From positions 124,001-188,000 of the forward strand of contig JAJFKP010000056.1 of NCBI GenBank assembly GCA_021773135.1: 64,000 nucleotides of DNA. Direction: 5' to 3'. Below the pieces are notes generated by a model. It saw only the letters and a program-made list of their open reading frames with translations. It searched no databases and was not told the origin of the DNA. A program made the position numbers and the translations under genes. The DNA comes from Woeseiaceae bacterium (lineage in GTDB: Bacteria > Pseudomonadota > Gammaproteobacteria > Steroidobacterales > Woeseiaceae). This document shows positions 44,089-52,328 of the stretch, in pieces (the first letter of the stretch is position 1; every line of letters starts with the position of its first letter).

Positions 44089-44828
44089 GTCCTCTTTAAC
44101 AGGTTGCGCATTGAACGAACGGTTTCAGCGCAGGTTTCAAACCGGGCACCGTCATCAAAGGCGCCAAGTGCGATTCCGTTATTTTTGTTAACGTGTAACG
44201 GCCGTTTACAGGACGCATGGACTTCTGTGAGCGGCAATGCCGTCAGTAGCCGAGGGAGATTGACAGTCGTTACTCCACCACCTGGAACGATTGTTATCCT
44301 GTCGCCCGCGCGCTCGAAAAGTTGCTGCAGGCATTCAAGACCTTGTATTACGTCGGGCTGCCCGCCCGACGTAAGAATCCGGCTAAAGCCAAGTTCGACA
44401 GCCTGCTCCAGCGTATCACTTGCGTTTCTCGCACAGTCAAAGGCTCGGTGAAGAGTAACGGGAAGGTCGCCGCAGGCGCGTAACAAGCGCTCTAATAAAC
44501 GCGTATCCAGGTCATTATTGGCATTTAATGCACCCAGGACCATCCCACTTGCGCCAGCGGCAATAACGGTAGAAATGTCTTCCAACATGGTATCCGATTC
44601 GGTCTCATTGTAGTGAAACCCGCCGGCCCGTGGCCGCACCAGAACGTGTACGGGAATGTCCTGCCGCAGTGCGAGACGGATTGCGCCCAGTGACGGCGTG
44701 ATTCCCCCCACACCCAGGGCAGCGCAAAGCTCGATACGATCAGCGCCCGACCCGGCCGCTATGGCAGCGCCGATCGGGTCTTCAACGCAAACCTCGAGCA
44801 GCGGTTCGGCTTTGCGCACCACCGGCAT
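44085..44828 (-). CDS. cutC: CutC family TIM-barrel protein
   Basis: 247 residues. Motifs ELCAALGVGGITPSLG, VLVRPRAGGFHYNETE, VTLHRAFDCARNA and RILTSGGQPDVIQGLECL with VPGGGV match CutC. The family name refers to copper tolerance, yet the direct role is doubtful. Here it sits inside a sugar/amino-acid operon, overlapping the dehydrogenase by 4 bases and the ROK kinase by 1, which argues for a catabolic role. Confidence 0.9.
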   Translation of the reverse strand: MPVVRKAEPLLEVCVEDPIGAAIAAGSGADRIELCAALGVGGITPSLGAIRLALRQDIPVHVLVRPRAGGFHYNETESDTMLEDISTVIAAGASGMVLGALNANNDLDTRLLERLLRACGDLPVTLHRAFDCARNASDTLEQAVELGFSRILTSGGQPDVIQGLECLQQLFERAGDRITIVPGGGVTTVNLPRLLTALPLTEVHASCKRPLHVNKNNGIALGAFDDGARFETCAETVRSMRNLLKRT

Positions 44829-45769
44829 TAACGTGCATTTCCTGCTGTTTGACTGGCAAGTAGTGAGGCGCCCAGAAGACAGCCATGAATATTGTTCTTC
44901 GCTGGTACGACCAGTGGACGATCAAACTGCCCGAGCGATTTCGTCCTGGTTGCCCGGTCCAATGCCGCTATCAGGTCTGCGTCGTTCGACAGCCCGCCTG
45001 CAACTGGCACGATATCCGGATCGATCACGTTGATGGCGAGCGCCAGCTGTGAGCTGACGATCTCTATGAATGTATCAACGGTCTTGATTGCGGCCTTTGC
45101 TTCCGCATGCCACATGGCCAATATCTCTTTCGCAGTGCTGTGTTTCATCGCCAGGTCTGCGTGAATATTTGCCATTCCCAGCCCGGCGCCAAAAAGATCG
45201 AGACAATTGCGGCGGCCACAGCCGCAGGTTCGGGGCTTCAGGTCGTGCCTTTCTACTAGGTGGTCAATACGGTTGCCATGTCCCCATTCTCCGATCCGAC
45301 CCGTGGCGCCAGTGAGCAGGTGACCGTTCGCGACGATAGCGCCCCCTATCCCACTACCAAGCACGATCGCGAATACCTGGCGATGATCCTGGCCCGCACC
45401 ATGCACCGCTTCAGCAAGAGCGAGGCATTCCGCGTCGTTACGTATGTACAAGCAGCGACCCAGCAACTGACCAAGATCGCCGGCAAGATTTGGCCTTGAA
45501 ATGGACGGGACATTGGCACATAGAGCAGTGCCGTCCCGCGGATTGATTGTACCGGCAATGCTAACGCCTACCGAATCATCCAGGTGAAACTCATCGTCGA
45601 TGTTTTTGATGTTCGACACTAATGTGTCGGCCAGGGTATGCCAGTCGTTGGTTGCCGTCGGCGCCTCCACCCGGTGAATCAATGTATGCGTGTCATCAAA
45701 AACACCGAACGCCGTTTTGGTCGCGCCAATATCAATTGCAATTCGCGTGCTTGTTTCTGTAGTGACCAT
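44828..45769 (-). CDS. ROK family sugar kinase
   Basis: 313 residues. The phosphate motif is IAIDIGATKTAFGVFD; the ROK motif ends GRIGEWGHGN with His; and the zinc site CGCGRRNCLDLFGAG (Cys-x-Cys-x4-Cys) follows. No helix-turn-helix is present, so it is a kinase and not a repressor. ROK kinases include N-acetylglucosamine and N-acetylmannosamine kinases. Next to a glycosylasparaginase-like enzyme, GlcNAc is the best guess. Confidence 0.87.
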   Translation of the reverse strand: MVTTETSTRIAIDIGATKTAFGVFDDTHTLIHRVEAPTATNDWHTLADTLVSNIKNIDDEFHLDDSVGVSIAGTINPRDGTALCANVPSISRPNLAGDLGQLLGRCLYIRNDAECLALAEAVHGAGQDHRQVFAIVLGSGIGGAIVANGHLLTGATGRIGEWGHGNRIDHLVERHDLKPRTCGCGRRNCLDLFGAGLGMANIHADLAMKHSTAKEILAMWHAEAKAAIKTVDTFIEIVSSQLALAINVIDPDIVPVAGGLSNDADLIAALDRATRTKSLGQFDRPLVVPAKNNIHGCLLGASLLASQTAGNAR

Positions 45770-46566
45770 CAGCTCCCTTCACGCAGCACCGGCGGGTCCG
45801 AATCGTTTCCCCACCATTTCTTGTACTGCGCTGTGTACACACCGCTGTCTATGTAGTCCGAAATAAAGTCGTTCACCCATTGCACAAACTCAGGGTTACC
45901 TTTGGCAATGCCCATCGCAATAGGACCACTCAGGTACAGTTCGGGCAGTATGCCGTAATCCGGACTTTTCGCTGCGAGATAGTCGATGATGGAGTTATCT
46001 TCGATCGCTGCGGCCACACGCCCCTGCCGCAGCAGCAAAACCCCATTGGGCGAAAAGCTGTCCGTGTACACGAGCTCCGCGCCCGGCAGGGCCTCCCTGA
46101 TGAAGAGTTCTCCGCTCGAGCCGCGTCCAACCACAATTCTCCTTCCATTGAGTTCTTCGAATCGGGTGATTCCGGAATCATTCCTGACGATAATACGCAG
46201 TCCCGTGCGCAGGTATGGAATCGAAAAATCCACTGATTTCGCACGGGTAGCCGTTGCGGTCATATTGGCTATGACAATGTCAAGCTGGCCGGACACCAAC
46301 ATGCTTACTCGGGAATCGCCGTAGACGTTGACGTACTCTGCGTCGACTCCCAACGCATCAGCAAGGCGCTTAGCCATGTCGATGTCATACCCGACCGGTT
46401 CATTCCGTTCGTTGTAGAAACCCAGGGGCGCAGCGCCCGGCGATACGCCGATTACGATGGTACCGCGTTGCTGGATAGCTTCCAGAACACCCGCAGCTGC
46501 CGAGTTATCGGCTAGCAGCAGATGACAGAACAACAGGAGGAAAAGTTTTAATACGCATCGTTGCAT
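45769..46566 (-). CDS. Polar amino acid-type ABC transporter substrate-binding protein
   Basis: 265 residues with a signal peptide (MQRCVLKLFLLLFCHLLLADNSAAA). The SBP_bac_3 fold shows RGTIVIGVSPGAAPLGFYNERN, VGYDIDMAKRLADALG and MLVSGQLDIVIANMTATATRAK. The start is set by GGAG seven bases upstream and leaves a 4-bp gap after the glycosylasparaginase-like gene. It delivers the ligand to the two permeases encoded upstream in this operon. Confidence 0.88.
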   Translation of the reverse strand: MQRCVLKLFLLLFCHLLLADNSAAAGVLEAIQQRGTIVIGVSPGAAPLGFYNERNEPVGYDIDMAKRLADALGVDAEYVNVYGDSRVSMLVSGQLDIVIANMTATATRAKSVDFSIPYLRTGLRIIVRNDSGITRFEELNGRRIVVGRGSSGELFIREALPGAELVYTDSFSPNGVLLLRQGRVAAAIEDNSIIDYLAAKSPDYGILPELYLSGPIAMGIAKGNPEFVQWVNDFISDYIDSGVYTAQYKKWWGNDSDPPVLREGS

Positions 46567-46570
46567 GTGA

Positions 46571-47494
46571 CTACTCCACCACGATGTCCGCATCAAACAA
46601 CTGTGCGGCTTCCAGTTCCGGGTGCCACATCCAGTATCGAATCTGTTCTTGGCAGCGAAAGTTTACGACCAGGTGATTCTCTTGCGCATCAAGCATGTGA
46701 AGCACAACGCCACCAAGATGCCCCGACTGAAGTCGCGCCAGATCGTCAATCGCCATTCTTGCGGCGGCCTCGAGAGACGCACCGGCTTTCAGAGCGCTTA
46801 CAACCGTGTGTGCGGTCACTGCTCGAATGGCCAATTCACCTGTGTGCGTGCACGCCGCAGCGCCGCATTTGCTATCCGCGTAGAAACCGGCGCCACAGAT
46901 CGGGGCGTCACCCAGGCGTCCCGGATGTTTCCATGCCCAACCGGAGGTGCTGCTTGCAGTAGAGATTGTGTTACTTCGGTCCCGGCACAGGAAAACGGTG
47001 GTATCGCGAATTTGTTCCGGATTGCCTGCCATGACAGGAAGTTCAGACAGATTGACCTTTGGAAACGACGCGAACTGCTCTGCCGAAAGATTCGCACGGA
47101 GCGTCTTTCGCCACTGCCTGAGGCTGTCTTCGTAAAGAGTCTCCTCAGGTTCAAATCCGGCGTCATTTGCAAAGCGCCGCGCGCCTTCGCCAACGAGAAC
47201 CTGGTGCGGAGATTTCTCCATCACCTCGCGGGCTACAGCCACTGCACTGACGATTCCCTGCAGAGCACCCACTGCGCCGGATTCCAGGCGGTCGCCATCC
47301 ATGACGCTCGCATCAAACTCCATTTCCCCCAGTAAGTTTGGCCAGCCGCCAAAGCCGACGCTGCGTGCATCCGTTGAATACTCGACTGCGGTTACGCCCC
47401 GGACAATGGCGTCGAGGCCCGACGCCCCGCCTTGCAACGCTGCCACGGCGATGGCGATGCCCGGGCGCCCCTCTTCATTGGCCAGGAGTTTCAA
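46571..47494 (-). CDS. Glycosylasparaginase-like Ntn hydrolase (N4-(beta-N-acetylglucosaminyl)-L-asparaginase family)
   Basis: 307 residues, without signal peptide, so cytosolic. The family pattern is clear: SVGFGGWPNLLGEMEFDASVMDG, GAVGALQGI, VLVGEGARRFA, then GRLGDAPICGAGFYADSKCGAAACTHTGE. The autocleavage motif HDTIG is changed to RDTTV, keeping Asp-Thr. The enzyme should split GlcNAc-asparagine into aspartate and aminated GlcNAc. It starts at TTG 3 bp after the ATPase gene, with a weak ribosome site. A plain isoaspartyl peptidase activity is the alternative. Confidence 0.82.
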   Translation of the reverse strand: MKLLANEEGRPGIAIAVAALQGGASGLDAIVRGVTAVEYSTDARSVGFGGWPNLLGEMEFDASVMDGDRLESGAVGALQGIVSAVAVAREVMEKSPHQVLVGEGARRFANDAGFEPEETLYEDSLRQWRKTLRANLSAEQFASFPKVNLSELPVMAGNPEQIRDTTVFLCRDRSNTISTASSTSGWAWKHPGRLGDAPICGAGFYADSKCGAAACTHTGELAIRAVTAHTVVSALKAGASLEAAARMAIDDLARLQSGHLGGVVLHMLDAQENHLVVNFRCQEQIRYWMWHPELEAAQLFDADIVVE

Positions 47495-47497
47495 CGC

Positions 47498-48238
47498 TTA
47501 CAAACCATTTGCGCTGGCAATGAAACTCTTGATCCGCCGATTCTCGTCGAGAAATGCATCCGAGAAAAATACGTCCCGGTGGACATCAACCAGAATCCGG
47601 CCCGCCTCCAGAAACACTATCCTGCTGGAGATGCTTCTTGCCACGTTGAGTTCGTGTGTGACCAGGATCATTGTCATTCCCTTGTCGACCAGTAACTTCA
47701 GCACATCGACAACTTCAGCCGTCATTTCCGGGTCAAGCGAACTCGTAATTTCATCGAGCAGGAGGTAGTCCGGTGACATCGCCAGTGCCCTGCAAATTCC
47801 GATGCGCTGTTTTTGCCCGCCCGACAGCTGCGCAGGATATTTATCAGCATGTTCGTTAAGACCAACCGAGTGCAGCAGATCGTGTGCATCAGCCAATGCA
47901 TTCTTCGGCTCAACACCGAGCACGCGAACGGGTGCGAGCGTTATATTCTCGATATTCGTCAGGTGCGGATACAGATTGAAGTTCTGGAAAACCGTTGCGC
48001 ATTTCTTGCGAATTTCGCGCAGCCCTTTTCGATTTGCCACGGAAAACTCGTCGAGTAAAACGCTTCCGGAATCAGGTGCAACCAGGCCATTGATGCAGTT
48101 TACAATCGTACTCTTGCCGGCGCCGCTGCCGCCGAGTATTGAGACAACCTCCCCAGCCTGTACTGCCAAGTCGATGCCATCAAGTACGACCTTGCCGGCG
48201 TAGGATTTCCTGACGTCGGTGAGCTTAATCAAATGCAA
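47498..48238 (-). CDS. Polar amino acid ABC transporter ATPase (GlnQ-like)
   Basis: 246 residues. Walker A is GGSGAGKSTI, the signature is AQLSGGQKQRIGICRAL, and Walker B is YLLLDEITSSLDPE, with a switch His in VTHELNVA. The closest group is GlnQ/HisP. It overlaps the permease gene upstream by 14 bp, powering import with the two permeases. Confidence 0.93.
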   Translation of the reverse strand: MHLIKLTDVRKSYAGKVVLDGIDLAVQAGEVVSILGGSGAGKSTIVNCINGLVAPDSGSVLLDEFSVANRKGLREIRKKCATVFQNFNLYPHLTNIENITLAPVRVLGVEPKNALADAHDLLHSVGLNEHADKYPAQLSGGQKQRIGICRALAMSPDYLLLDEITSSLDPEMTAEVVDVLKLLVDKGMTMILVTHELNVARSISSRIVFLEAGRILVDVHRDVFFSDAFLDENRRIKSFIASANGL

Positions 48239-48920
48239 AAGTCTCTTTTTGGTTCGCCAATGGCCCGGACATCTTTACCCGCTTCTGCAAATGCTTGCCC
48301 AGTGCAGAAATTGCGAGGGATATGACCAGGTAAGTCGCCCCAATTACGGGCCAGACGATAAAGGGTTCGAAGGTTTTCTGGTTAAGAATGTGGCCTACCC
48401 TGGTTAAATCGGCCACGCCGATGACGGAAATCAGCGACGTAACCTGGGCCTGGTTTACCAGCACGCCGATGGTCAATGGCAATGCCACAATAAGCGCCTG
48501 CGGTGCCAATATTCGTCGCAGAATATCCATTTCGTCAAGCGCGAACGAGCGAGCCGTCAGTACCTGCTCCCGATCGACCGATTCCAGAGCCGAGAGCCCA
48601 ACAACGGACATAAACGCGGCTGTATTTGCGGTCAATACCAGGATGGCCGCATCGAATTGTGTGATGCGGATGCCAAAAAACATCGGAATGCCGAAATAGA
48701 CCAGAAACAATTGCACGATGACCGGCGAGTTTCGCAACACTTCACCAATGGCAAACAGCAATGGACCAATCACCGCCACCTGGTAGTAGCGGCCAATAGC
48801 CATCAGTGTGCCGAGCAGGCAGCCAAATACCGAGCTGATTAAAAAGACACTCAATGTAACGCCCAGTCCGGCCAGCCAGAGCATCAGATCGAAATGGTTG
48901 AAACCCTCCTGTGTTGGCAT
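48225..48920 (-). CDS. Polar amino acid ABC transporter permease
   Basis: 231 residues, HisM/GlnP type, with about five helices. The N-terminal family motif is VLRNSPVIVQLFLVYFGIPMFFG, and the ATPase-contact loop is ALESVDREQVLTARSFALDEMDILRRILAPQAL. It overlaps the ATPase gene by 14 bp and follows the other permease by 9 bp. Confidence 0.92.
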   Translation of the reverse strand: MPTQEGFNHFDLMLWLAGLGVTLSVFLISSVFGCLLGTLMAIGRYYQVAVIGPLLFAIGEVLRNSPVIVQLFLVYFGIPMFFGIRITQFDAAILVLTANTAAFMSVVGLSALESVDREQVLTARSFALDEMDILRRILAPQALIVALPLTIGVLVNQAQVTSLISVIGVADLTRVGHILNQKTFEPFIVWPVIGATYLVISLAISALGKHLQKRVKMSGPLANQKETFAFD

Positions 48921-48929
48921 CCAGTGTCC

Positions 48930-49589
48930 TCAGGTCGCCAGAAAGCGATTCGCACGCACATGCATGCGATGCACGATCACTGAACAAAGATAGGTAAGAA
49001 TCGAGTACAGGATCAGTAACAGGAAGTAGACCTCGAACGGTCGAAAGGTCGTCGACGCTATGATTTTGGCCGCATTGGTCAATTCATTGAGCGTGATCGT
49101 AGACAGGATTGAGGTCGTGAGAATGAGGTTCACAAAAAGTGACCCCAGCGGCCTGAGCGAGACACGTAATGCCAGTGGCAACTCGAGGAGCCGGATTCTT
49201 TGCGCAGTCGTCAAGCCAAACGCAGTCGCCGCATCCTTTACCCCACCTTGCACGTTGGTCAGACCGGCCGAAATGGCATCGGCAACGTATGCGCCCACCG
49301 CCAGCGACAAAACCAGCACGCCGGTCCAGAATGCGCTGATAAAAATGCCAAGCTCCGGCAGTCCGAAATAGAAAAAGAAGATCAGGACAAGGAACGAGAT
49401 ATTCCTGAATGCCTCGATGTAAATAGTTGCGGCCATTGCGGCGATCCGCCCACCGTATGTTGCCACTACTGCCAGCGCGGTGCCGACCACGAAACTCCCC
49501 AATATGGATGCGGCGCTCACGGCAGCCGTGGTCAGGAACCCGTCCCATAAGGCCGGAATAAACGGCCCGATATCCGATAAAAAGCTCAT
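48930..49589 (-). CDS. Polar amino acid ABC transporter permease, second subunit
   Basis: 219 residues, HisQ/GlnP type. Motifs are YIEAFRNISFLVLIFFFYFGLPELG and the contact loop DAISAGLTNVQGGVKDAATAFGLTTAQRIRLLELPLAL. The start MSFLSD has AGGA four bases upstream; a longer frame lacks such a site. It is the first gene of the operon, so the promoter lies in the 290 bp before the divergent gene at 49883. Confidence 0.9.
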   Translation of the reverse strand: MSFLSDIGPFIPALWDGFLTTAAVSAASILGSFVVGTALAVVATYGGRIAAMAATIYIEAFRNISFLVLIFFFYFGLPELGIFISAFWTGVLVLSLAVGAYVADAISAGLTNVQGGVKDAATAFGLTTAQRIRLLELPLALRVSLRPLGSLFVNLILTTSILSTITLNELTNAAKIIASTTFRPFEVYFLLLILYSILTYLCSVIVHRMHVRANRFLAT

Positions 49590-49882
49590 TTTGTCCTGGC
49601 CAGCACGATCGGTTAACCCTGCATCCCTTGGTTTCTCGCGCATCATTCCGGCCGTATCAGGCGGATTCAGGCGTCGTCAATGTCCGGGCGTCTGCAGAAT
49701 TCTGTATCGGCAGCGCAGGAACCATTGTGCCAGTTCCCGGCGCGGGAAGTGTCCCGAATAGCCGCCGTGTCCTGCCCTGGAGCTGATCTCCGAATGTGTG
49801 ACGCATTATGTTTTACTGAGGCCACTTTTCGGAAATAATATCTCATTAAATCAGATAATTACCGAACAAATAGGAAAACGGT

Positions 49883-50839
49883 ATGAAGAATCTCATTGTC
49901 TGGGTCCTGGTGCTGAGCGCCGCAGCCTACGGCGCTGCCAAAGCGTATCTGCACAACGAAGTTGGCGATGCCATGGATATGGTCGTTCTGATGATGTCGC
50001 CTTACGCCAACGTTAAATACAGCGGCGTTCGCTCGACTATGACCGGCGAACTGACGATCGAGAACATTCACATACAAATGCACGAATACCGGGACGATAT
50101 AGAAATTGAGCGATTGGGTATCGATACGCCTTCGTTTCTGTACCTGGTGGACATGAACGATTACATCAAGATGCAAAGTGACGGGATACCCGATTCGTTT
50201 GGTTTTCTTATCGAAGGGCTGCATCTGCCAACAGATGCAGACTATTACGACGAGTTGTACGATTTCACGGCAAAATTTCGTGGGGCGGAGGATGCCGAAA
50301 ATGCCGGTGCCATGTGCGTGGGCAAATACGGCTTTTCACCGGATACTCTGGCCAAGCTGGGATATGACGAGCAGGTCTTCTCCATGGCAGTTAACGTTGC
50401 CAATTCCGACGGCCAGATCACTTTTGATGTCGATTCAAGCGTCGAGAATATGTGGGAAGTCAGCGCTGAACTTAAACTGGCTGGCGACCTGATGACAGAA
50501 ATCATGAAAGGAAGCGCGTATCGCCCACGCTTGAGCGATATGACCATCAACTATACGGATCGCTCACTGAACGAACGGGTCAAAAAGCATTGCCAGCAAC
50601 TTGGCTTGAACGATGAGGAAATCCTGGCAGCGCAGTTGGACGCGTTCAAATTTTACGGCGAATCCAATGGCATTGTGTTCGATGAATACCTGCTCGAACC
50701 ATACGCCGAGTTTTTGAATGGCAAAAACAGCATCTCTATTACCGCCAAGCCCAATGATCCGATTGCGATGTCGCAGATCGACCTATACAAGGCCAGCGAT
50801 GTCCCTGCCCTCCTGAACCTGGAAGCGGTCGCCTACTAA
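49883..50839 (+). CDS. Hypothetical membrane-anchored protein
   Basis: 318 residues with an N-terminal hydrophobic anchor or signal (MKNLIVWVLVLSAAAYGAAKA). The long periplasmic part has beta-rich stretches (STMTGELTIENIHIQM, SMAVNVANSDGQITFDVDSS), loosely like DUF945/AsmA-type lipid-binding repeats, but I cannot name the family. Cys residues at MCVGKYGF and KHCQQLGL may pair. It ends at a bidirectional terminator. Confidence 0.6.
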   Translation: MKNLIVWVLVLSAAAYGAAKAYLHNEVGDAMDMVVLMMSPYANVKYSGVRSTMTGELTIENIHIQMHEYRDDIEIERLGIDTPSFLYLVDMNDYIKMQSDGIPDSFGFLIEGLHLPTDADYYDELYDFTAKFRGAEDAENAGAMCVGKYGFSPDTLAKLGYDEQVFSMAVNVANSDGQITFDVDSSVENMWEVSAELKLAGDLMTEIMKGSAYRPRLSDMTINYTDRSLNERVKKHCQQLGLNDEEILAAQLDAFKFYGESNGIVFDEYLLEPYAEFLNGKNSISITAKPNDPIAMSQIDLYKASDVPALLNLEAVAY

Positions 50840-50873
50840 TCAGCCCGCACAAGCCAAGGTGGTTTTCGTTGCG

Positions 50874-50914
50874 GAAAAAACGAACGCCAGCCGACAGGGC
50901 CCGGCGTTCGTTTG
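50874..50914. terminator. Bidirectional terminator between converging genes
   Basis: An 8-bp stem CGAACGCC (50881-50888) pairs with GGCGTTCG (50903-50910). A run of A precedes it and TTTG follows. It can end the rightward hypothetical gene and the leftward vWA gene. Confidence 0.6.
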
Positions 50915-50964
50915 TTCGATGGCCGGTTGTGCCGGCGGTAGAGGCTCGTTGCACACCGTATCTT

Positions 50965-52128
50965 TTACCCTTCAGGCTGGTTTTCGAACTCGAACCCTTT
51001 CCTTTCCGCCAGTTCGCGCACGCCACCAATTATCGCTGAATCCAATCCTGCATCGGCATCTCCCGATAGTCGGGCACGCTCGGCATCGATATAGTTATCC
51101 CGGCGCTCGCCAATTTCCTGAATTCTGGCGCTGATTTCCTGCCGCCTGACCGCAAGATCCTCTACATAGTCCTTACGCTCGTCGGCATTCATGGTTTGCA
51201 TCGGTTCCGGGAGGTCCTCCGTTTTGATGTTGGCGACAGGAGTGCCCGACTCCAAAGCATCCACGAGATCCCATTTGGCATTGTCATACAGTGCGCCGAT
51301 CTTGGTCAGCGTACGACTGGCAATTGACGGCGCGCTCATCTTTTCAGAGTTCTGATCCTGTTCGACCTGGTTTGCCTTATGAGTTTCGCCATCCTGACCG
51401 AAGGCCACGTACGTCTCATTTAGCTCCTTGTTGAGATCCACGAGCTGATCGTCCATGGGTGTCGCAATATTTGCGACCGCCGCAACATCCTGGTTGATGC
51501 TGGCAAACAGGCCGTTCGTCAGAGTCGAAAATTCCTGCCAACCCGCAACGATGGCGTCGTTCTCACCACCGCAGTAGATGGTATTGACTACAACGCCACT
51601 GTTGGCGGCTACTTTGCTGACAAAACCGACCGACATCTCGGGATCCTGATCCGCCTCTTCGTTGCCGGCAACAAAAAGAATTTTCAATGCGTCCGGGTCG
51701 TCACTCCAATCCAATTCAGTCAGGGAGCGGTGAATTACCCTGGCAACATACTCGTCGCCACCATTGGTATTAAAACTGAATAGCGTCTGATTTATCGTGT
51801 CGAGGTCCCGGGTAAACGGCATATCAATTCGCACAAAGCCAGATTGCTCGCCATAGGCAGGATTGCCGTAAGTGAGAATAGCCATGCGTAGATCCGGCTG
51901 AGGATTCGCCTGGGCCAGTTCATTCACAATATCCCAAAGTCTTTGTTTGGCAGAATCGATCAGGCCCGACATCGAACTACTCACGTCCAGCGCTATGACC
52001 AGGTCGACAGGCTGTTTTTGCTCTTCGTTTAAAGTATCCCTGGACGCCTGAGCGCTGGCAGTCCATAAAAGGCCGAACACTGAACAAAGTGCAACAAACC
52101 GGCCTGTTTTTCGTTTAATAATCTTCAT
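50965..52128 (-). CDS. Secreted von Willebrand factor A domain protein
   Basis: 387 residues with a signal peptide ending ASAQA. The vWA domain has a complete MIDAS start, Asp48-x-Ser50-x-Ser52 (IALDVSSSMSG), then NPQPDLRMAILTYGNPAYGE and FSFNTNGGDEYVARVIH. A C-terminal helical, charged region of about 130 residues follows. It should bind protein partners through a metal in the periplasm. No MoxR ATPase or Bat gene is adjacent, unlike many vWA operons. Confidence 0.8.
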   Translation of the reverse strand: MKIIKRKTGRFVALCSVFGLLWTASAQASRDTLNEEQKQPVDLVIALDVSSSMSGLIDSAKQRLWDIVNELAQANPQPDLRMAILTYGNPAYGEQSGFVRIDMPFTRDLDTINQTLFSFNTNGGDEYVARVIHRSLTELDWSDDPDALKILFVAGNEEADQDPEMSVGFVSKVAANSGVVVNTIYCGGENDAIVAGWQEFSTLTNGLFASINQDVAAVANIATPMDDQLVDLNKELNETYVAFGQDGETHKANQVEQDQNSEKMSAPSIASRTLTKIGALYDNAKWDLVDALESGTPVANIKTEDLPEPMQTMNADERKDYVEDLAVRRQEISARIQEIGERRDNYIDAERARLSGDADAGLDSAIIGGVRELAERKGFEFENQPEG

Positions 52129-52328
52129 CTTACATACCTCACTATCATTTTTTCCTCACGATGGTGAAGTATGTGGTGCGGCACATATGGCTTAACAGAC
52201 GGCAGCGCGTAAAATGCGAGCATCCGAATTTACATCGACGTTACGTTCTTGATAGGCAGTGAGGTAATGTGTCTGGTGAATGCACTACTGGAGATTGTTG
52301 CAGCCCTATGGCTACCTGGTCGATACCA

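Noticed and set aside
46622-47335. Long rightward frame of 237 codons
   Set aside because: It lies fully opposite the glycosylasparaginase-like gene, which has clear family motifs and operon context.
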